From assembly GCA_023379845.1 (NCBI GenBank), contig JAMCPG010000035.1, positions 1 to 46,664 on the forward strand: a DNA stretch of 46,664 nucleotides, in the 5' to 3' direction. The translations under genes and the position numbers were made by a program. Shown one piece after another: positions 16,690-24,801 of the stretch. This stretch comes from Thermoplasmatota archaeon (lineage in GTDB: Archaea > Thermoplasmatota > Thermoplasmata > Thermoplasmatales > Thermoplasmataceae). Below the pieces are notes generated by a model. It was not told the DNA's origin. It made no database searches and saw only the letters and a program-made list of their open reading frames with translations. Positions within the stretch are counted from its first letter, which is position 1; every line of letters begins with the position of its first letter.

Positions 16690-18018
16690 ATGATTGACGT
16701 TAAGCTCTTGAGGGAGCATAGGGAACTGTTTTACGATAACTGCAGGAAAAGATTCATGGACCCTGAACCATTGGATCGTTTCTTTGCTCTCGACGAATCA
16801 TGGAGGCAGATGCTGAAGTCTGTCAACGAACTCAAGCACAGGAAGAACGAAATCTCCATGAAGATCGCAAGTCTCATCAAGGCAAAGGAGGATGTTTCTT
16901 CGCTGAAAAATGATGTCAGGGAAGTAGGCGAAAGCATAGATAAAATGGAACTTGAGCTTGCATCCATTGACAGGGAGAGAAACGATGTTGTCCGTTCAAT
17001 CCCAAATCTTGTAGATGCGTCCGTTCCTGTCTGCAAGGGTGATGAAAACAACGCAATAGTCAGGTATTCAGGGAGTGCAGTGGTTCATGAAGATGATATC
17101 AGCTATTTCAGGCAGAATACCCCGCCAGGATCTTCCTTCTCCGTTACAAAGGATAGAGCGGTGAGCCATGTTGACCTGCTGGAGAAGCTTGGACTCATTG
17201 ACATGGCAAGAGCGGGCAAGACAGCCGGTGCAAGGTTCTACTATCTCAAGAACAGGCTGGTGAAGCTGGAGATGGCCCTTATGAACTATGCTGTTGATTT
17301 CCTGTCCGAACGAGGATTCACTATCGTGGAGCCCCCTTTCATGCTAAATTTTGATTCAATGAATGCAGTCACTGATCTCGAGACATTCAAGGATGCGCTG
17401 TACAAGATAGATGGAGAGGATCTTTTCCTGATAGCGACTGCAGAGCATCCTATTGGAGCAATGTTGAAGGATGAGATACTTGAGGAATCCGATCTTCCGC
17501 TGAGGGTCGCGGGAATTTCGCCATGCTTCAGGAAAGAAGCGGGGGCTCATGGGAAGGACACAAAGGGAATATTCAGGGTCCACCAGTTTAACAAGATTGA
17601 GCAGTTCGTGTTCTGCAAACCGGAGCATTCATGGGATTTCCTCGAGGAGCTCCTCAAAAATGCCGAGGATTTCTGCTCGAGCCTTGGCATTGCTTACAGA
17701 GTCGTCAACATATGTTCCGGCGAGTTGAGCGTCCTGAATGCAAAGAAATATGACATAGAGGCCTGGTTCCCTGCCCAGGGAAAGTTCAGGGAGATTGTAT
17801 CAGCATCGAATAACACAGACTACCAGGGAAGGTCGCTGAACATCAGGTACCGGACAAAGAATGGAAACCAGATAGTGAATACGCTTAACAGCACCGAGGT
17901 TGCGACAACAAGGATGCTTGTTGCAATTGCTGAAAACTTCCAGGAAAAGGATAGCGGAGGGATTTCTGTTCCGAAGGTTCTTGTTCCTTACACAGGTTTC
18001 GATTTCATCTCTTCCTGA
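16690..18018 (+). CDS. serS: Seryl-tRNA synthetase
   Basis: Charges tRNA-Ser. The 442-residue class II enzyme is of the common type, not the rare methanogen form: an N-terminal long coiled-coil arm (about residues 25-105, rich in Lys, Glu, Ser) that grips the tRNA variable arm, then the catalytic domain. Motif 2 is in FRKEAGAHGKDTKGIFRVHQF and motif 3 in NSTEVATTRMLVAIAENFQ, where the usual NGSGLA is NSTEVA. Ends with PKVLVPYTG, as in the family. It converges with the GltD-like gene with only 19 bases between stops. Confidence 0.96.
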   Translation: MIDVKLLREHRELFYDNCRKRFMDPEPLDRFFALDESWRQMLKSVNELKHRKNEISMKIASLIKAKEDVSSLKNDVREVGESIDKMELELASIDRERNDVVRSIPNLVDASVPVCKGDENNAIVRYSGSAVVHEDDISYFRQNTPPGSSFSVTKDRAVSHVDLLEKLGLIDMARAGKTAGARFYYLKNRLVKLEMALMNYAVDFLSERGFTIVEPPFMLNFDSMNAVTDLETFKDALYKIDGEDLFLIATAEHPIGAMLKDEILEESDLPLRVAGISPCFRKEAGAHGKDTKGIFRVHQFNKIEQFVFCKPEHSWDFLEELLKNAEDFCSSLGIAYRVVNICSGELSVLNAKKYDIEAWFPAQGKFREIVSASNNTDYQGRSLNIRYRTKNGNQIVNTLNSTEVATTRMLVAIAENFQEKDSGGISVPKVLVPYTGFDFISS

Positions 18019-18037
18019 TATTTGATATAAGCATTTC

Positions 18038-19480
18038 CTATTTCTTTGACCTTCCGGCGGTAGGTGAATATTTTTTCCATCTATCAAGAACGGGAAGCCA
18101 TTTATCGTCTGCTATCTGATCCATCACGTTGAGGTGCTCAAGGATACCAAGCGTTGCCCTGTCTGCATCCCTGACGGCGCTTATAAGGTCCCTTGTCGCA
18201 TTTGTGCAGTCGCCGCCAGAATAGAGTCCCTTGATGGAGGTCATTCCCTTCTCGTCTATGATTGGGGTTCCATGCGGCGTCAGCCTGAGTTGTCTCAGAT
18301 AGTTATCGCCCATGAAGGAAAAATCAGGCTCCTGGCCTGTTGCCTCGATTACCGTGTCTGCCTCCATGTAAAGAACCTTCTCTTTCTTTGGCACAGGCTT
18401 GGCTCTTCCATGTGCCTCTATGACCATCTCATTCTGCCAGTACTTGACGCCAACAAGATGGCCGTTCTCGGAAACGTACTCAAATGGAGTTACCTCCCAC
18501 ATGTACTGGACTTTCTCCTCAACAGTTTCCTCCATCTCCTCCTCGGCATTCATCGATGGATACCCGGGCCTGTCGATTTCACGCCTCCTGTACATTATGT
18601 ATACATGCTCTGCGCCCAGCCGCATTGAAGTCCTTGAAGCGTCATTTGCAGTGAAGCCCCCGCCTATCACAACGACGTTCTTTCCGACATCTATTTTCGT
18701 GCCCAGGCTCACATCCTGCAGGAAATTCAGTGCATGATACACTCCTGAGGTATTGCTTCCGGGAGTCCCGGTCATCCTTGGATCATGATTCCCTATTCCA
18801 AGATAGACTGCATCATATTTGCCCATCAGGTCCTCAAATTTAACGTCTCGGCCTACCTTTGTGTTGAGGTGCACTTCAGCCCCCTGGGATGTGATAAATC
18901 CAATCTCCTTGTCCAGTGTTTCCTGCGGAAGCCTGTATCTCGGTATGCCTGTTTTCATGAACCCACCGAGCACCGGAAGGCTCTCATAAATTGCGACCTG
19001 GACCCCCTGTATAAGAAGGTAATAAGCAAGTGTGAGCCCAGTTGGCCCTCCGCCAATGATGGCGACCTTTTTGTTTATGAAATTTCTTTTCGGTAGGTGA
19101 ACAACCTGGCTGTAGTCCGGGAATTGGTCTGCCGCAAACCTCTTGAGGTGCCTGATGGCAATTGGTCCGCCGTCGTCATAAAGAACGCATATATCCTCAC
19201 ACATGTGCGTGCAGACCCTGCCTATGATTGCTGGAAATGGAAGATTCTCGAATACTATTCTGACCGTTTCGGCAGGATCGCCTACGGCAGTGCTCTTGAT
19301 ATACCCTCCAATATCGAGGCTTGCTGGACAAGCCTGTGTGCATATGTTGCAGCCTATGCATCTGCTGGCCTCTGCAGTCCCTTCCCCTTCTGTGTATTCA
19401 ATAACTGGTTCTAGCGTGAAGCTTTTGAGTCTCCGCTCCGGATCCTCATGCTTGATCTTGACCCTCTCAAAATTCAGCAT
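18038..19480 (-). CDS. GltD-like NAD(P)H-dependent FAD/Fe-S oxidoreductase
   Basis: The 480-residue protein resembles the glutamate synthase small subunit. It has an N-terminal Fe-S binding domain with CIGCNICTQACP and CTHMCEDIC, an FAD Rossmann motif VAIIGGGPTGLTLAYYLL, and an NAD(P) motif VVVIGGGFTANDASRT followed by HVYIMYRRRE. The C-terminal FAD closing motif is GLYSGGDCTN. Such stand-alone proteins serve as NADPH donors for glutamate synthase or as NADPH:ferredoxin/NAD transhydrogenase-type enzymes. No glutamate synthase large subunit is in the window, so the partner is unknown. Its own TATA (AATATTTATC on the minus strand, about 19509-19518) precedes it. Confidence 0.85.
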   Translation of the reverse strand: MLNFERVKIKHEDPERRLKSFTLEPVIEYTEGEGTAEASRCIGCNICTQACPASLDIGGYIKSTAVGDPAETVRIVFENLPFPAIIGRVCTHMCEDICVLYDDGGPIAIRHLKRFAADQFPDYSQVVHLPKRNFINKKVAIIGGGPTGLTLAYYLLIQGVQVAIYESLPVLGGFMKTGIPRYRLPQETLDKEIGFITSQGAEVHLNTKVGRDVKFEDLMGKYDAVYLGIGNHDPRMTGTPGSNTSGVYHALNFLQDVSLGTKIDVGKNVVVIGGGFTANDASRTSMRLGAEHVYIMYRRREIDRPGYPSMNAEEEMEETVEEKVQYMWEVTPFEYVSENGHLVGVKYWQNEMVIEAHGRAKPVPKKEKVLYMEADTVIEATGQEPDFSFMGDNYLRQLRLTPHGTPIIDEKGMTSIKGLYSGGDCTNATRDLISAVRDADRATLGILEHLNVMDQIADDKWLPVLDRWKKYSPTAGRSKK

Positions 19481-19693
19481 TCGTGATAGCTAATCCCGCC
19501 AAGTTAGATAAATATTATTTGCGGTCAAAAGCTAAATTCCTCCGCTTTATCAACCCGGTATTTTTTTATCGAATGCGTTTTGGTTGACGCCTGGAATGAG
19601 TCCAAGATTCTTAGAAGCTGAATTTGCCGGTGTTCCATGATGGCCATAATCGATAGCAAATGTAAATAAACCTTCTCGCCTTTCATCCTTATA

Positions 19694-20023
19694 ATGCCCG
19701 GGTATAGAAAATACAGAACTGGTGGATATAGAAGAGGACCAAACAGCAATTCAGGAAATCAGTATGATCAGGTATCAGAAAGGATAAAGAAACTTGACAT
19801 GAGGAAGGAGGAGGAGTTTAGGTTCCTGCTCTCCAAGATCATAGAGACCCTACCGGACAGCGTCAGGGGAGCAATCAAGGGAAGTGTTTATTCCATTGCG
19901 GCTAAAAAGGGTACCAAGGAAGCAAAGGATTTCATAATCAAGAAGAAGGACGAGGGTGTGATTGACGCAAAAACCGAGAAAAAGCTTATTGATCTGGTTT
20001 TTGATTACAGCAAATACAGATGA
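19694..20023 (+). CDS. Conserved basic protein, unknown function
   Basis: A 109-residue protein. The first 24 residues (MPGYRKYRTGGYRRGPNSNS) are rich in Arg, Gly and Tyr, like an RGG-type RNA-binding tail. The rest is a charged helical domain with LLSKIIETLPDSVRGAIKGS and a Lys-rich end. I do not recognise the family. It overlaps the DUF357 gene by four bases (ATGA) and precedes Toprim and RNase Z genes, so an RNA-linked role is a reasonable guess. TATA-like ATGTAAATAAACC lies about 26 bases upstream. Confidence 0.75.
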   Translation: MPGYRKYRTGGYRRGPNSNSGNQYDQVSERIKKLDMRKEEEFRFLLSKIIETLPDSVRGAIKGSVYSIAAKKGTKEAKDFIIKKKDEGVIDAKTEKKLIDLVFDYSKYR

Positions 20024-20313
20024 TTGATGGTGAACTGAAAGCCAGGGCAGAGAAATACCTGAAGCTCGAAGAGGAGGCTCTTCTCAAGATCAGCATTGCG
20101 GTTCCTGATGATTCCTCTTTATTCACGATTGCCGAGGATTTTATCAGGATGGCCAGGGACTATTATTCGGATGCCAAAAGCTTCATGGTAAGAGAAGATT
20201 ATATCAATTGCATCTCCGCCATCAACTATTCCTACGGATGGCTCGATGCTGGCGTAAGGCTCGGTATACTTTCAGGTTCAGGCGATCACAGGCTTTTTGT
20301 GCACTACAGGTAA
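20020..20313 (+). CDS. DUF357 family protein
   Basis: A 97-residue archaeal DUF357 protein, recognised by the two-helix pattern FIRMARDYYSDAKSFMVRED followed by CISAINYSYGWLDAGVRLGI. The fold is an all-alpha hairpin bundle. Function is unknown. Its ATG lies in the stop of the preceding basic protein gene (four-base overlap), so the two are probably made together and may form a complex. Confidence 0.85.
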   Translation: MIDGELKARAEKYLKLEEEALLKISIAVPDDSSLFTIAEDFIRMARDYYSDAKSFMVREDYINCISAINYSYGWLDAGVRLGILSGSGDHRLFVHYR

Positions 20314-20367
20314 CCTCACGCGCATACTTTTGGAAATGTTTAAGCATATTGCTTTGTTAGCATCATT

Positions 20368-20805
20368 ATGGCCCAGGCAATAGATGACCTGATAAGAGTC
20401 ATGGATCTCCTTGCAGAAAGGAACGAGAGTGTTCCGGTTGTAGTTGAGGGGAGAAACGACGTCTCTGGTCTCAGGTCACTTGATTTCACCGGAGAAATAT
20501 ATGCATTGAATCAGGGAAAGAGCCTTATTCAGAGGGTTGAAGAGATTTCAGCCTGCAGGAACGAGTTGATATTGCTCCCGGACTTTGATCATAAGGGTGT
20601 CGAGCTAAAAGATACGGTAAAGCGATATGTTGAAGGAATGGGAAAGACTGCCAACATATATTACTGGAGCAGGATCAGGTCATTCAACCTCGTCAAATGC
20701 ATAGAGGATATACCCAAGGCAATTGAGCGTGGCATATATTCTGCAGCCATGGGAAAAGCCATAAAGAGTTATGCCATTCTCCAGGGAATTGGCATCAAAC
20801 GTTAA
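20368..20805 (+). CDS. Toprim domain protein (UPF0292 / RNase M5-like)
   Basis: A 145-residue protein consisting mainly of a Toprim fold: the catalytic glutamate in PVVVEGRNDVSGLRSL, the aspartates in LILLPDFDHKGVEL, and a C-terminal helical part. It matches the archaeal UPF0292 group of small Toprim proteins related to ribonuclease M5 and primases. Activity is not demonstrated for the group. A TATA-like TTTAAGCATA (20339-20348) lies 25 bases before its ATG, and its 3' end overlaps RNase Z, which supports a role in RNA maturation. Confidence 0.85.
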   Translation: MAQAIDDLIRVMDLLAERNESVPVVVEGRNDVSGLRSLDFTGEIYALNQGKSLIQRVEEISACRNELILLPDFDHKGVELKDTVKRYVEGMGKTANIYYWSRIRSFNLVKCIEDIPKAIERGIYSAAMGKAIKSYAILQGIGIKR

Positions 20806-21703
20806 GATAACATTCCTTGGCACAGGAGGTTCATGGCCTGCAATTGGAAGATCCCTTCCAGCAATCGCCCTCCAGATAGATGATGTTTTTAACCTTCTCG
20901 ACTGCGGCGAAGGGACTCAGAAGCAGATTATGAAGAGCCAGCTTTCATTCATGAAGATTGACAACGTTTTCATAACACATTTCCACGGTGATCATTTCAT
21001 CGGGCTGCTGGGACTGATTCAGAGCATGTCATTCAATTCAAGGGAACGGCCTCTGAATATATTTGGTCCCAGAGGGGCATTCAGGATGATCTCGAATGCC
21101 CTGAACGTAGGATATTTCACCCTCGGTTATGAAATTGTAATACATGAGCTTGCACCTGGAGAGCTCTACGACTTTGGCAAGTTCAAGGTTAGGACGCACC
21201 AGAATGATCATCCGGTTCCAAGCATTGCATACTCTTTCGAGGAGCCGGATTTCCCGAAGATAGACCTGGAGAAGGTCCTTAAGATTGGGTTTCCAAGAAA
21301 CAGGCTGGAAGAGCTCCGCGAAAAGAGGCTTCTTGTAATAGGCGGAAAGACGTATTCAATCGATGATGTTAGCGCCGGCGTTCGAAGGGGAAGGAAGATT
21401 GTATATTCCGGCGATACTAGGCCCAGGGAGGATATGAAGGAGTTCGCGAAGGATGCGGATGTCTTCATACATGATTCCACGACGGATTCCTCCCTGGAAC
21501 CCAAGGTTAACGAATTCGGCCATACTTCATCGAAGCAGGCTGCAGAGATAGCAAAAGGAGCAGGAGTGGGCAGGTTCTATCTGTTCCATTACAGCCCAAG
21601 AGTTGACAACGTCGATAAACTCCTGGTTGAGGCAAGAAGCATTTTCCCGCAATCATACCTCAGCAGGGAACTCCTTGAATACGAGGTACCGGTCAGAAGA
21701 TAA
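20771..21703 (+). CDS. rnz: tRNA 3'-endonuclease RNase Z
   Basis: Cuts the 3' trailer from pre-tRNA so the CCA-adding enzyme (also in the window, and needed since the tRNA genes here lack CCA) can act. The 310-residue metallo-beta-lactamase protein has ITFLGTGGSWP, the zinc motif ITHFHGDHFIGLLGL, IVYSGDTRP, a GHTSSKQAAEIA block and YLFHYSPR at the C-terminal metal site. The start may be ATG 20771 (MPFSRELASNVK) inside the Toprim gene or the in-frame TTG at 20789. The second gives a more typical N terminus. Confidence 0.93.
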   Translation: MPFSRELASNVKITFLGTGGSWPAIGRSLPAIALQIDDVFNLLDCGEGTQKQIMKSQLSFMKIDNVFITHFHGDHFIGLLGLIQSMSFNSRERPLNIFGPRGAFRMISNALNVGYFTLGYEIVIHELAPGELYDFGKFKVRTHQNDHPVPSIAYSFEEPDFPKIDLEKVLKIGFPRNRLEELREKRLLVIGGKTYSIDDVSAGVRRGRKIVYSGDTRPREDMKEFAKDADVFIHDSTTDSSLEPKVNEFGHTSSKQAAEIAKGAGVGRFYLFHYSPRVDNVDKLLVEARSIFPQSYLSRELLEYEVPVRR

Positions 21704-21709
21704 ACAAGA

Positions 21710-22435
21710 TCATGGATAACCTGAAAATATCTCCACTTTGGTGTTTCCCTGAGGGATGCCCATTGACTGGATCTGTTTCCTGATATCGTAAACCTGCCTG
21801 GGAGGTCCGCAAACCATGACGTCTATATCCTCAATATCTGGACCTGCTGCCTCTTTTATGGACTCGTCTGAAGGCTTCCCGCCCCTGTATGATTCGAGGC
21901 CGAGGCTGCCCGACTGCAGGTATGAATAGAAATTGAACGATTCATGCCTTCTCTTAAGATCCAGCAGTTCAGATGCAAACGCAACCTCTTCGAGTTTATT
22001 ATTAAGGTAGAACAGGGAGATCCTTCTTTTCCCGGCCTCCGTTTCATGCCTTATAATGGGCAGGACACCTGTAATGCCTATTCCGAGAGCAAAGAGAAGG
22101 AGCGGCCTGTCGCCAGCCGGGGCAACGAAAGAGCCCAACGGCCCGAATGCTATGAAAGATCTGTCGATATCTGCGATGATGAGGTATCTTTTGAAGGGCG
22201 AATTTGAAATCCGGGTCGCAATGGATAAGCTCTCATGATCTTTTATGTTCGAGATTATGGAGAAAAAGTGCGTTCCCTCGACCTTGTTCCTGTCATATAT
22301 CTCGGGTATCATAAGTTGAATGTGCTGGCCAGGCTTGAAGGTCAGGGAATTGCCGATTATCCTGAAATTGAACTGCATCGTGTCCTTGGCAATGTATTCA
22401 CGACTTGCAAGCTTCAGGTTGAATTGCTCGGGCAT
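21710..22435 (-). CDS. Ferredoxin-NADP reductase-like flavoprotein
   Basis: A 241-residue protein of the FNR superfamily: an N-terminal FAD-binding barrel with FKPGQHIQLMIPE and THFFSIIS, then an NAD(P) domain with LLFALGIGITGVLPIIRH and VMVCGPPRQVYDIRKQI. There is no 2Fe-2S or other electron-transfer domain attached, so it must pass electrons to a separate partner. The usual RxYS flavin motif is replaced by HFFS. Transcribed divergently from the rhodanese gene. Its end meets RNase Z tail to tail with six bases between. Confidence 0.85.
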   Translation of the reverse strand: MPEQFNLKLASREYIAKDTMQFNFRIIGNSLTFKPGQHIQLMIPEIYDRNKVEGTHFFSIISNIKDHESLSIATRISNSPFKRYLIIADIDRSFIAFGPLGSFVAPAGDRPLLLFALGIGITGVLPIIRHETEAGKRRISLFYLNNKLEEVAFASELLDLKRRHESFNFYSYLQSGSLGLESYRGGKPSDESIKEAAGPDIEDIDVMVCGPPRQVYDIRKQIQSMGIPQGNTKVEIFSGYP

Positions 22436-22529
22436 GTCTTAACATACGAAGACCCAGAATAAATTTTGCGCATTCCGGACCTCATTATGCCTTGAAAGTA
22501 ACTGGAAACGTTTTTGAAACAGCATATGA

Positions 22530-22862
22530 TTGAGAGGCGTGAGCAAAGACAGCATAACCGCTGCAGAACTGCTGAAGCTCATTAATGAGCGAGCAGTTAC
22601 GATCGTTCATATCATGTCGAGGCGTGCTTTCATTGAATACAGGATAAAGGGCTCGATATGGATACCTTACAACGAGATCGAGGATCATGTTTTCACCCAG
22701 ATAGACAGGAACAGGACCATAGTTACATACTGCAAGGACGAAAGTTGCATGTCCTCTGACATTGCCGCCAAAATACTCAGAGAAAGCGGCTTCAATGCAC
22801 TAGCATATCGGGGAGGTGTCAAAGAGTGGAGAGCACTGGGTTACCCCAGCGAATCTGGATAG
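22530..22862 (+). CDS. Single-domain rhodanese-like protein
   Basis: About 110 residues, one rhodanese domain. ADELLKLIN-like start (ITAAELLKLINERAVTIVHI), RAFIEYRIKGSIWIPYNEIE, then the active loop VTYCKDESCMSSDIAAKIL with the persulfide cysteine, and GFNALAYRGGVKEWRALGYP. It may carry sulfur as persulfide. The window also encodes a ubiquitin-like sulfur carrier and a MIP18-type Fe-S factor, but they are not adjacent. The start codon is uncertain: TTG 22530 or GTG 22539 (MSKDSITAAE). Confidence 0.88.
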   Translation: MRGVSKDSITAAELLKLINERAVTIVHIMSRRAFIEYRIKGSIWIPYNEIEDHVFTQIDRNRTIVTYCKDESCMSSDIAAKILRESGFNALAYRGGVKEWRALGYPSESG

Positions 22863-22885
22863 CCCGTTTTGAGCTTTAGTGAAGA

Positions 22886-23236
22886 TTATTTCAGGTACTT
22901 CCTGAGCCTCAGGACCTTGATCTTGACGTCTCCAAGAACGGAATGGACCTTGTATCCAATAACCATGAGTTCTCCCTTGCCGTCCTTTATGATTACGGTT
23001 ATTCCAAGCTTGGCCAGGATTTTGGATATCCTGCGGAGAAAAGATAGTTTTCTCGCCTCCTTGGGAACAACCCTGATCAGTGAAGAACTCAGTTTATCAT
23101 TGAGAAGGGAGAGTTCCATGGAGGAATCCACGAACCTGATCTTAGAAAACTCGTTCCCGTTGACAATTACGGTAATCGAGCCAGAGATCCTGGAAAAAAT
23201 CTTACCGGCGATTGGTAAGTTTTTACTGTCGCTCAT
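22886..23236 (-). CDS. Conserved hypothetical protein, beta-rich
   Basis: A 116-residue basic protein with alternating strands (SITVIVNGNEF, MELSLLNDKL) and a helical KLSFLRRISKILAKLGIT segment followed by IIKDGKGELMVIGYKV. No recognised family. It overlaps the upstream 56-residue gene by 14 bases and both contain a beta strand of the form VxVNGxxxx, so they look like a two-gene unit that works together. Confidence 0.65.
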   Translation of the reverse strand: MSDSKNLPIAGKIFSRISGSITVIVNGNEFSKIRFVDSSMELSLLNDKLSSSLIRVVPKEARKLSFLRRISKILAKLGITVIIKDGKGELMVIGYKVHSVLGDVKIKVLRLRKYLK

Positions 23237-23393
23237 GAACCGGTCTTGCTGTCACGTTTACCTTGCCATTGACGGCGAAGACTGCGTTCATGCCCGGCAA
23301 CTTGATCGTTAAGTTGTCGAAAACCAGTTCCACTGTACTCTTTGTCCCTTCGACTGCTTTTATAAAGTTTTCAACTATCGACTCTTCTTCCAT
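23223..23393 (-). CDS. Small conserved hypothetical protein
   Basis: A 56-residue protein if started at the ATG 23391-23393 (MEEESIVENFIKAVEGTKST), preferred over an ATG six codons upstream. TATA-like ATATATAG sits just before it. N-terminal acidic helix followed by three predicted strands (VELVFDNLTIKLP, AVFAVNGKVNVTARP). No family recognised. It is the first gene of a pair with the 116-residue protein. Confidence 0.6.
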   Translation of the reverse strand: MEEESIVENFIKAVEGTKSTVELVFDNLTIKLPGMNAVFAVNGKVNVTARPVHERQ

Positions 23394-23755
23394 ACTTCTA
23401 TATATGTACATGATACTTAATATCTGCGAACTTGAGCTTTACATGCAAACTTTGGAAAAACATGGTCTCTTTTATAAGCGGTTATTCCACCGTTATAGCA
23501 CAGCTTCTGATAAGAGAAGGAAGGGTTTCTTCCTTACAGAACCACCCATAAAGCTTCCACTTGTTTCATCGGAATACATATTGCGTTACTTTTAGTTTTA
23601 GTAATGCTATATATTTCGACATACTGTTGCAGAGACTGCGGCTAAAGTCTATTTAGCAAGCTATTATGAGTGTAATCCCTTGCTGATGCATTGAAATAGA
23701 AGAGCAGTTCAGAGGTCTCTTCCTTTCAATATTAGTTCACATGGCAGCCCGGCTG
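23394..23755. other. Intergenic stretch without convincing gene
   Basis: A low-GC gap between two minus-strand genes. A 61-codon plus-strand frame (23410-23595) exists, but its composition is unremarkable and it lies over the upstream promoter of the small minus-strand gene. I see no RNA gene or repeat here. Confidence 0.4.
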
Positions 23756-24541
23756 TTATTTTCTGATATTTCTTAGCAGCCATATAATTGCAACTCCGAT
23801 TAGGAATGCCAGGGCACCCATAGTAGAATAATAGAAATATACCAGGTATGAAGGGTATGATCCTTCTAAAATAGGCCCTCCAGGGTTGATGGAAGTGTTC
23901 ATTGGAACGTTTGTTCCTTCAAGCACAAAGGCTGAGGTTCTTTCAACGTTCTTCTGCAGATTTAGATCTGAGAAAGAGCAGTTCACAAAACCCTCAACGA
24001 AGAGACCGTTAAAGAGATCGAGATAAATTCTGCCGGAATTGTTTAGAGAGTTGAAAGAAACTTTACAAGTCCTTATCGATTGATCCAGGATTACATTCTC
24101 CATAGGGTGGATGGAGATTGAATATAAGCCTCGACCGTAGCTGATGTTCAAGAACTCATTGATACTGGATGTATTGTTGAGATTGAAAAACATGAGATAA
24201 GGAAGATAGCTGGGAATCCTCTGGATAGGTACATTGATTATGTAAGAGGGATTTGCTCCTCTGTATGCAACGTTTTGTTCTATTCTTAGTGTTGCAGTAC
24301 AGTTTGAAGGAGATAAATCCTCAAACAAGACGGTGAAGTATCCAGTGCCCGTTGAAACAGGATGAGATGCGTTATGAATAGATATCGTTGCTGAGTAGTT
24401 AAAGAAGTCATTAGCAGCCCATTGGATATTTCTCTCTATTGAATCTGCAGGGTAAGTCGGTGTGATATTAGCTGAGGGCAATACAATCAATAGCAGGGCA
24501 AATCCGACCGCCAACCCCACAAGTATTCTCTGCACCCTCAA
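23756..24541 (-). CDS. Secreted, C-terminally membrane-anchored protein
   Basis: A 261-residue protein. N-terminal signal peptide (RILVGLAVGFALLLIVLPSA), a 200-residue extracellular beta-rich domain with many Asn-x-Ser/Thr sites expected to be N-glycosylated, and a C-terminal transmembrane helix GALAFLIGVAIIWLLRNIRK whose positive end stays in the cytoplasm. No enzyme motif or known family visible. It faces away from the giant surface protein gene, and the two may share the 260-base intergenic region for their promoters. Confidence 0.75.
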   Translation of the reverse strand: MRVQRILVGLAVGFALLLIVLPSANITPTYPADSIERNIQWAANDFFNYSATISIHNASHPVSTGTGYFTVLFEDLSPSNCTATLRIEQNVAYRGANPSYIINVPIQRIPSYLPYLMFFNLNNTSSINEFLNISYGRGLYSISIHPMENVILDQSIRTCKVSFNSLNNSGRIYLDLFNGLFVEGFVNCSFSDLNLQKNVERTSAFVLEGTNVPMNTSINPGGPILEGSYPSYLVYFYYSTMGALAFLIGVAIIWLLRNIRK

Positions 24542-24801
24542 GTATTAGTTGATTGCATTTAACAATATGCAATGCGGCGGAAATTTATTTTATCATGATA
24601 CTTTGTTTCCAGTGATTCTGTCTTCTCTTATCATAAGTCATTTTTGTATCATGCATGGTTTATAGAAATTCCTGTTTGGAGCATATTCAGCATGAGTCCA
24701 GTCCTGAACTCTTTTTGTTCTTGTTTTAGCTTTTTGATATATACCAATATTGAGTATTATATCAATAGTAATTATTAATATATCCTTGAGATTGCCCGGT
24801 A

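Noticed and set aside
23410-23595. 61-codon plus-strand frame after the small hypothetical gene
   Set aside because: No start signal, no recognisable pattern, and it crosses the promoter of the minus-strand gene.
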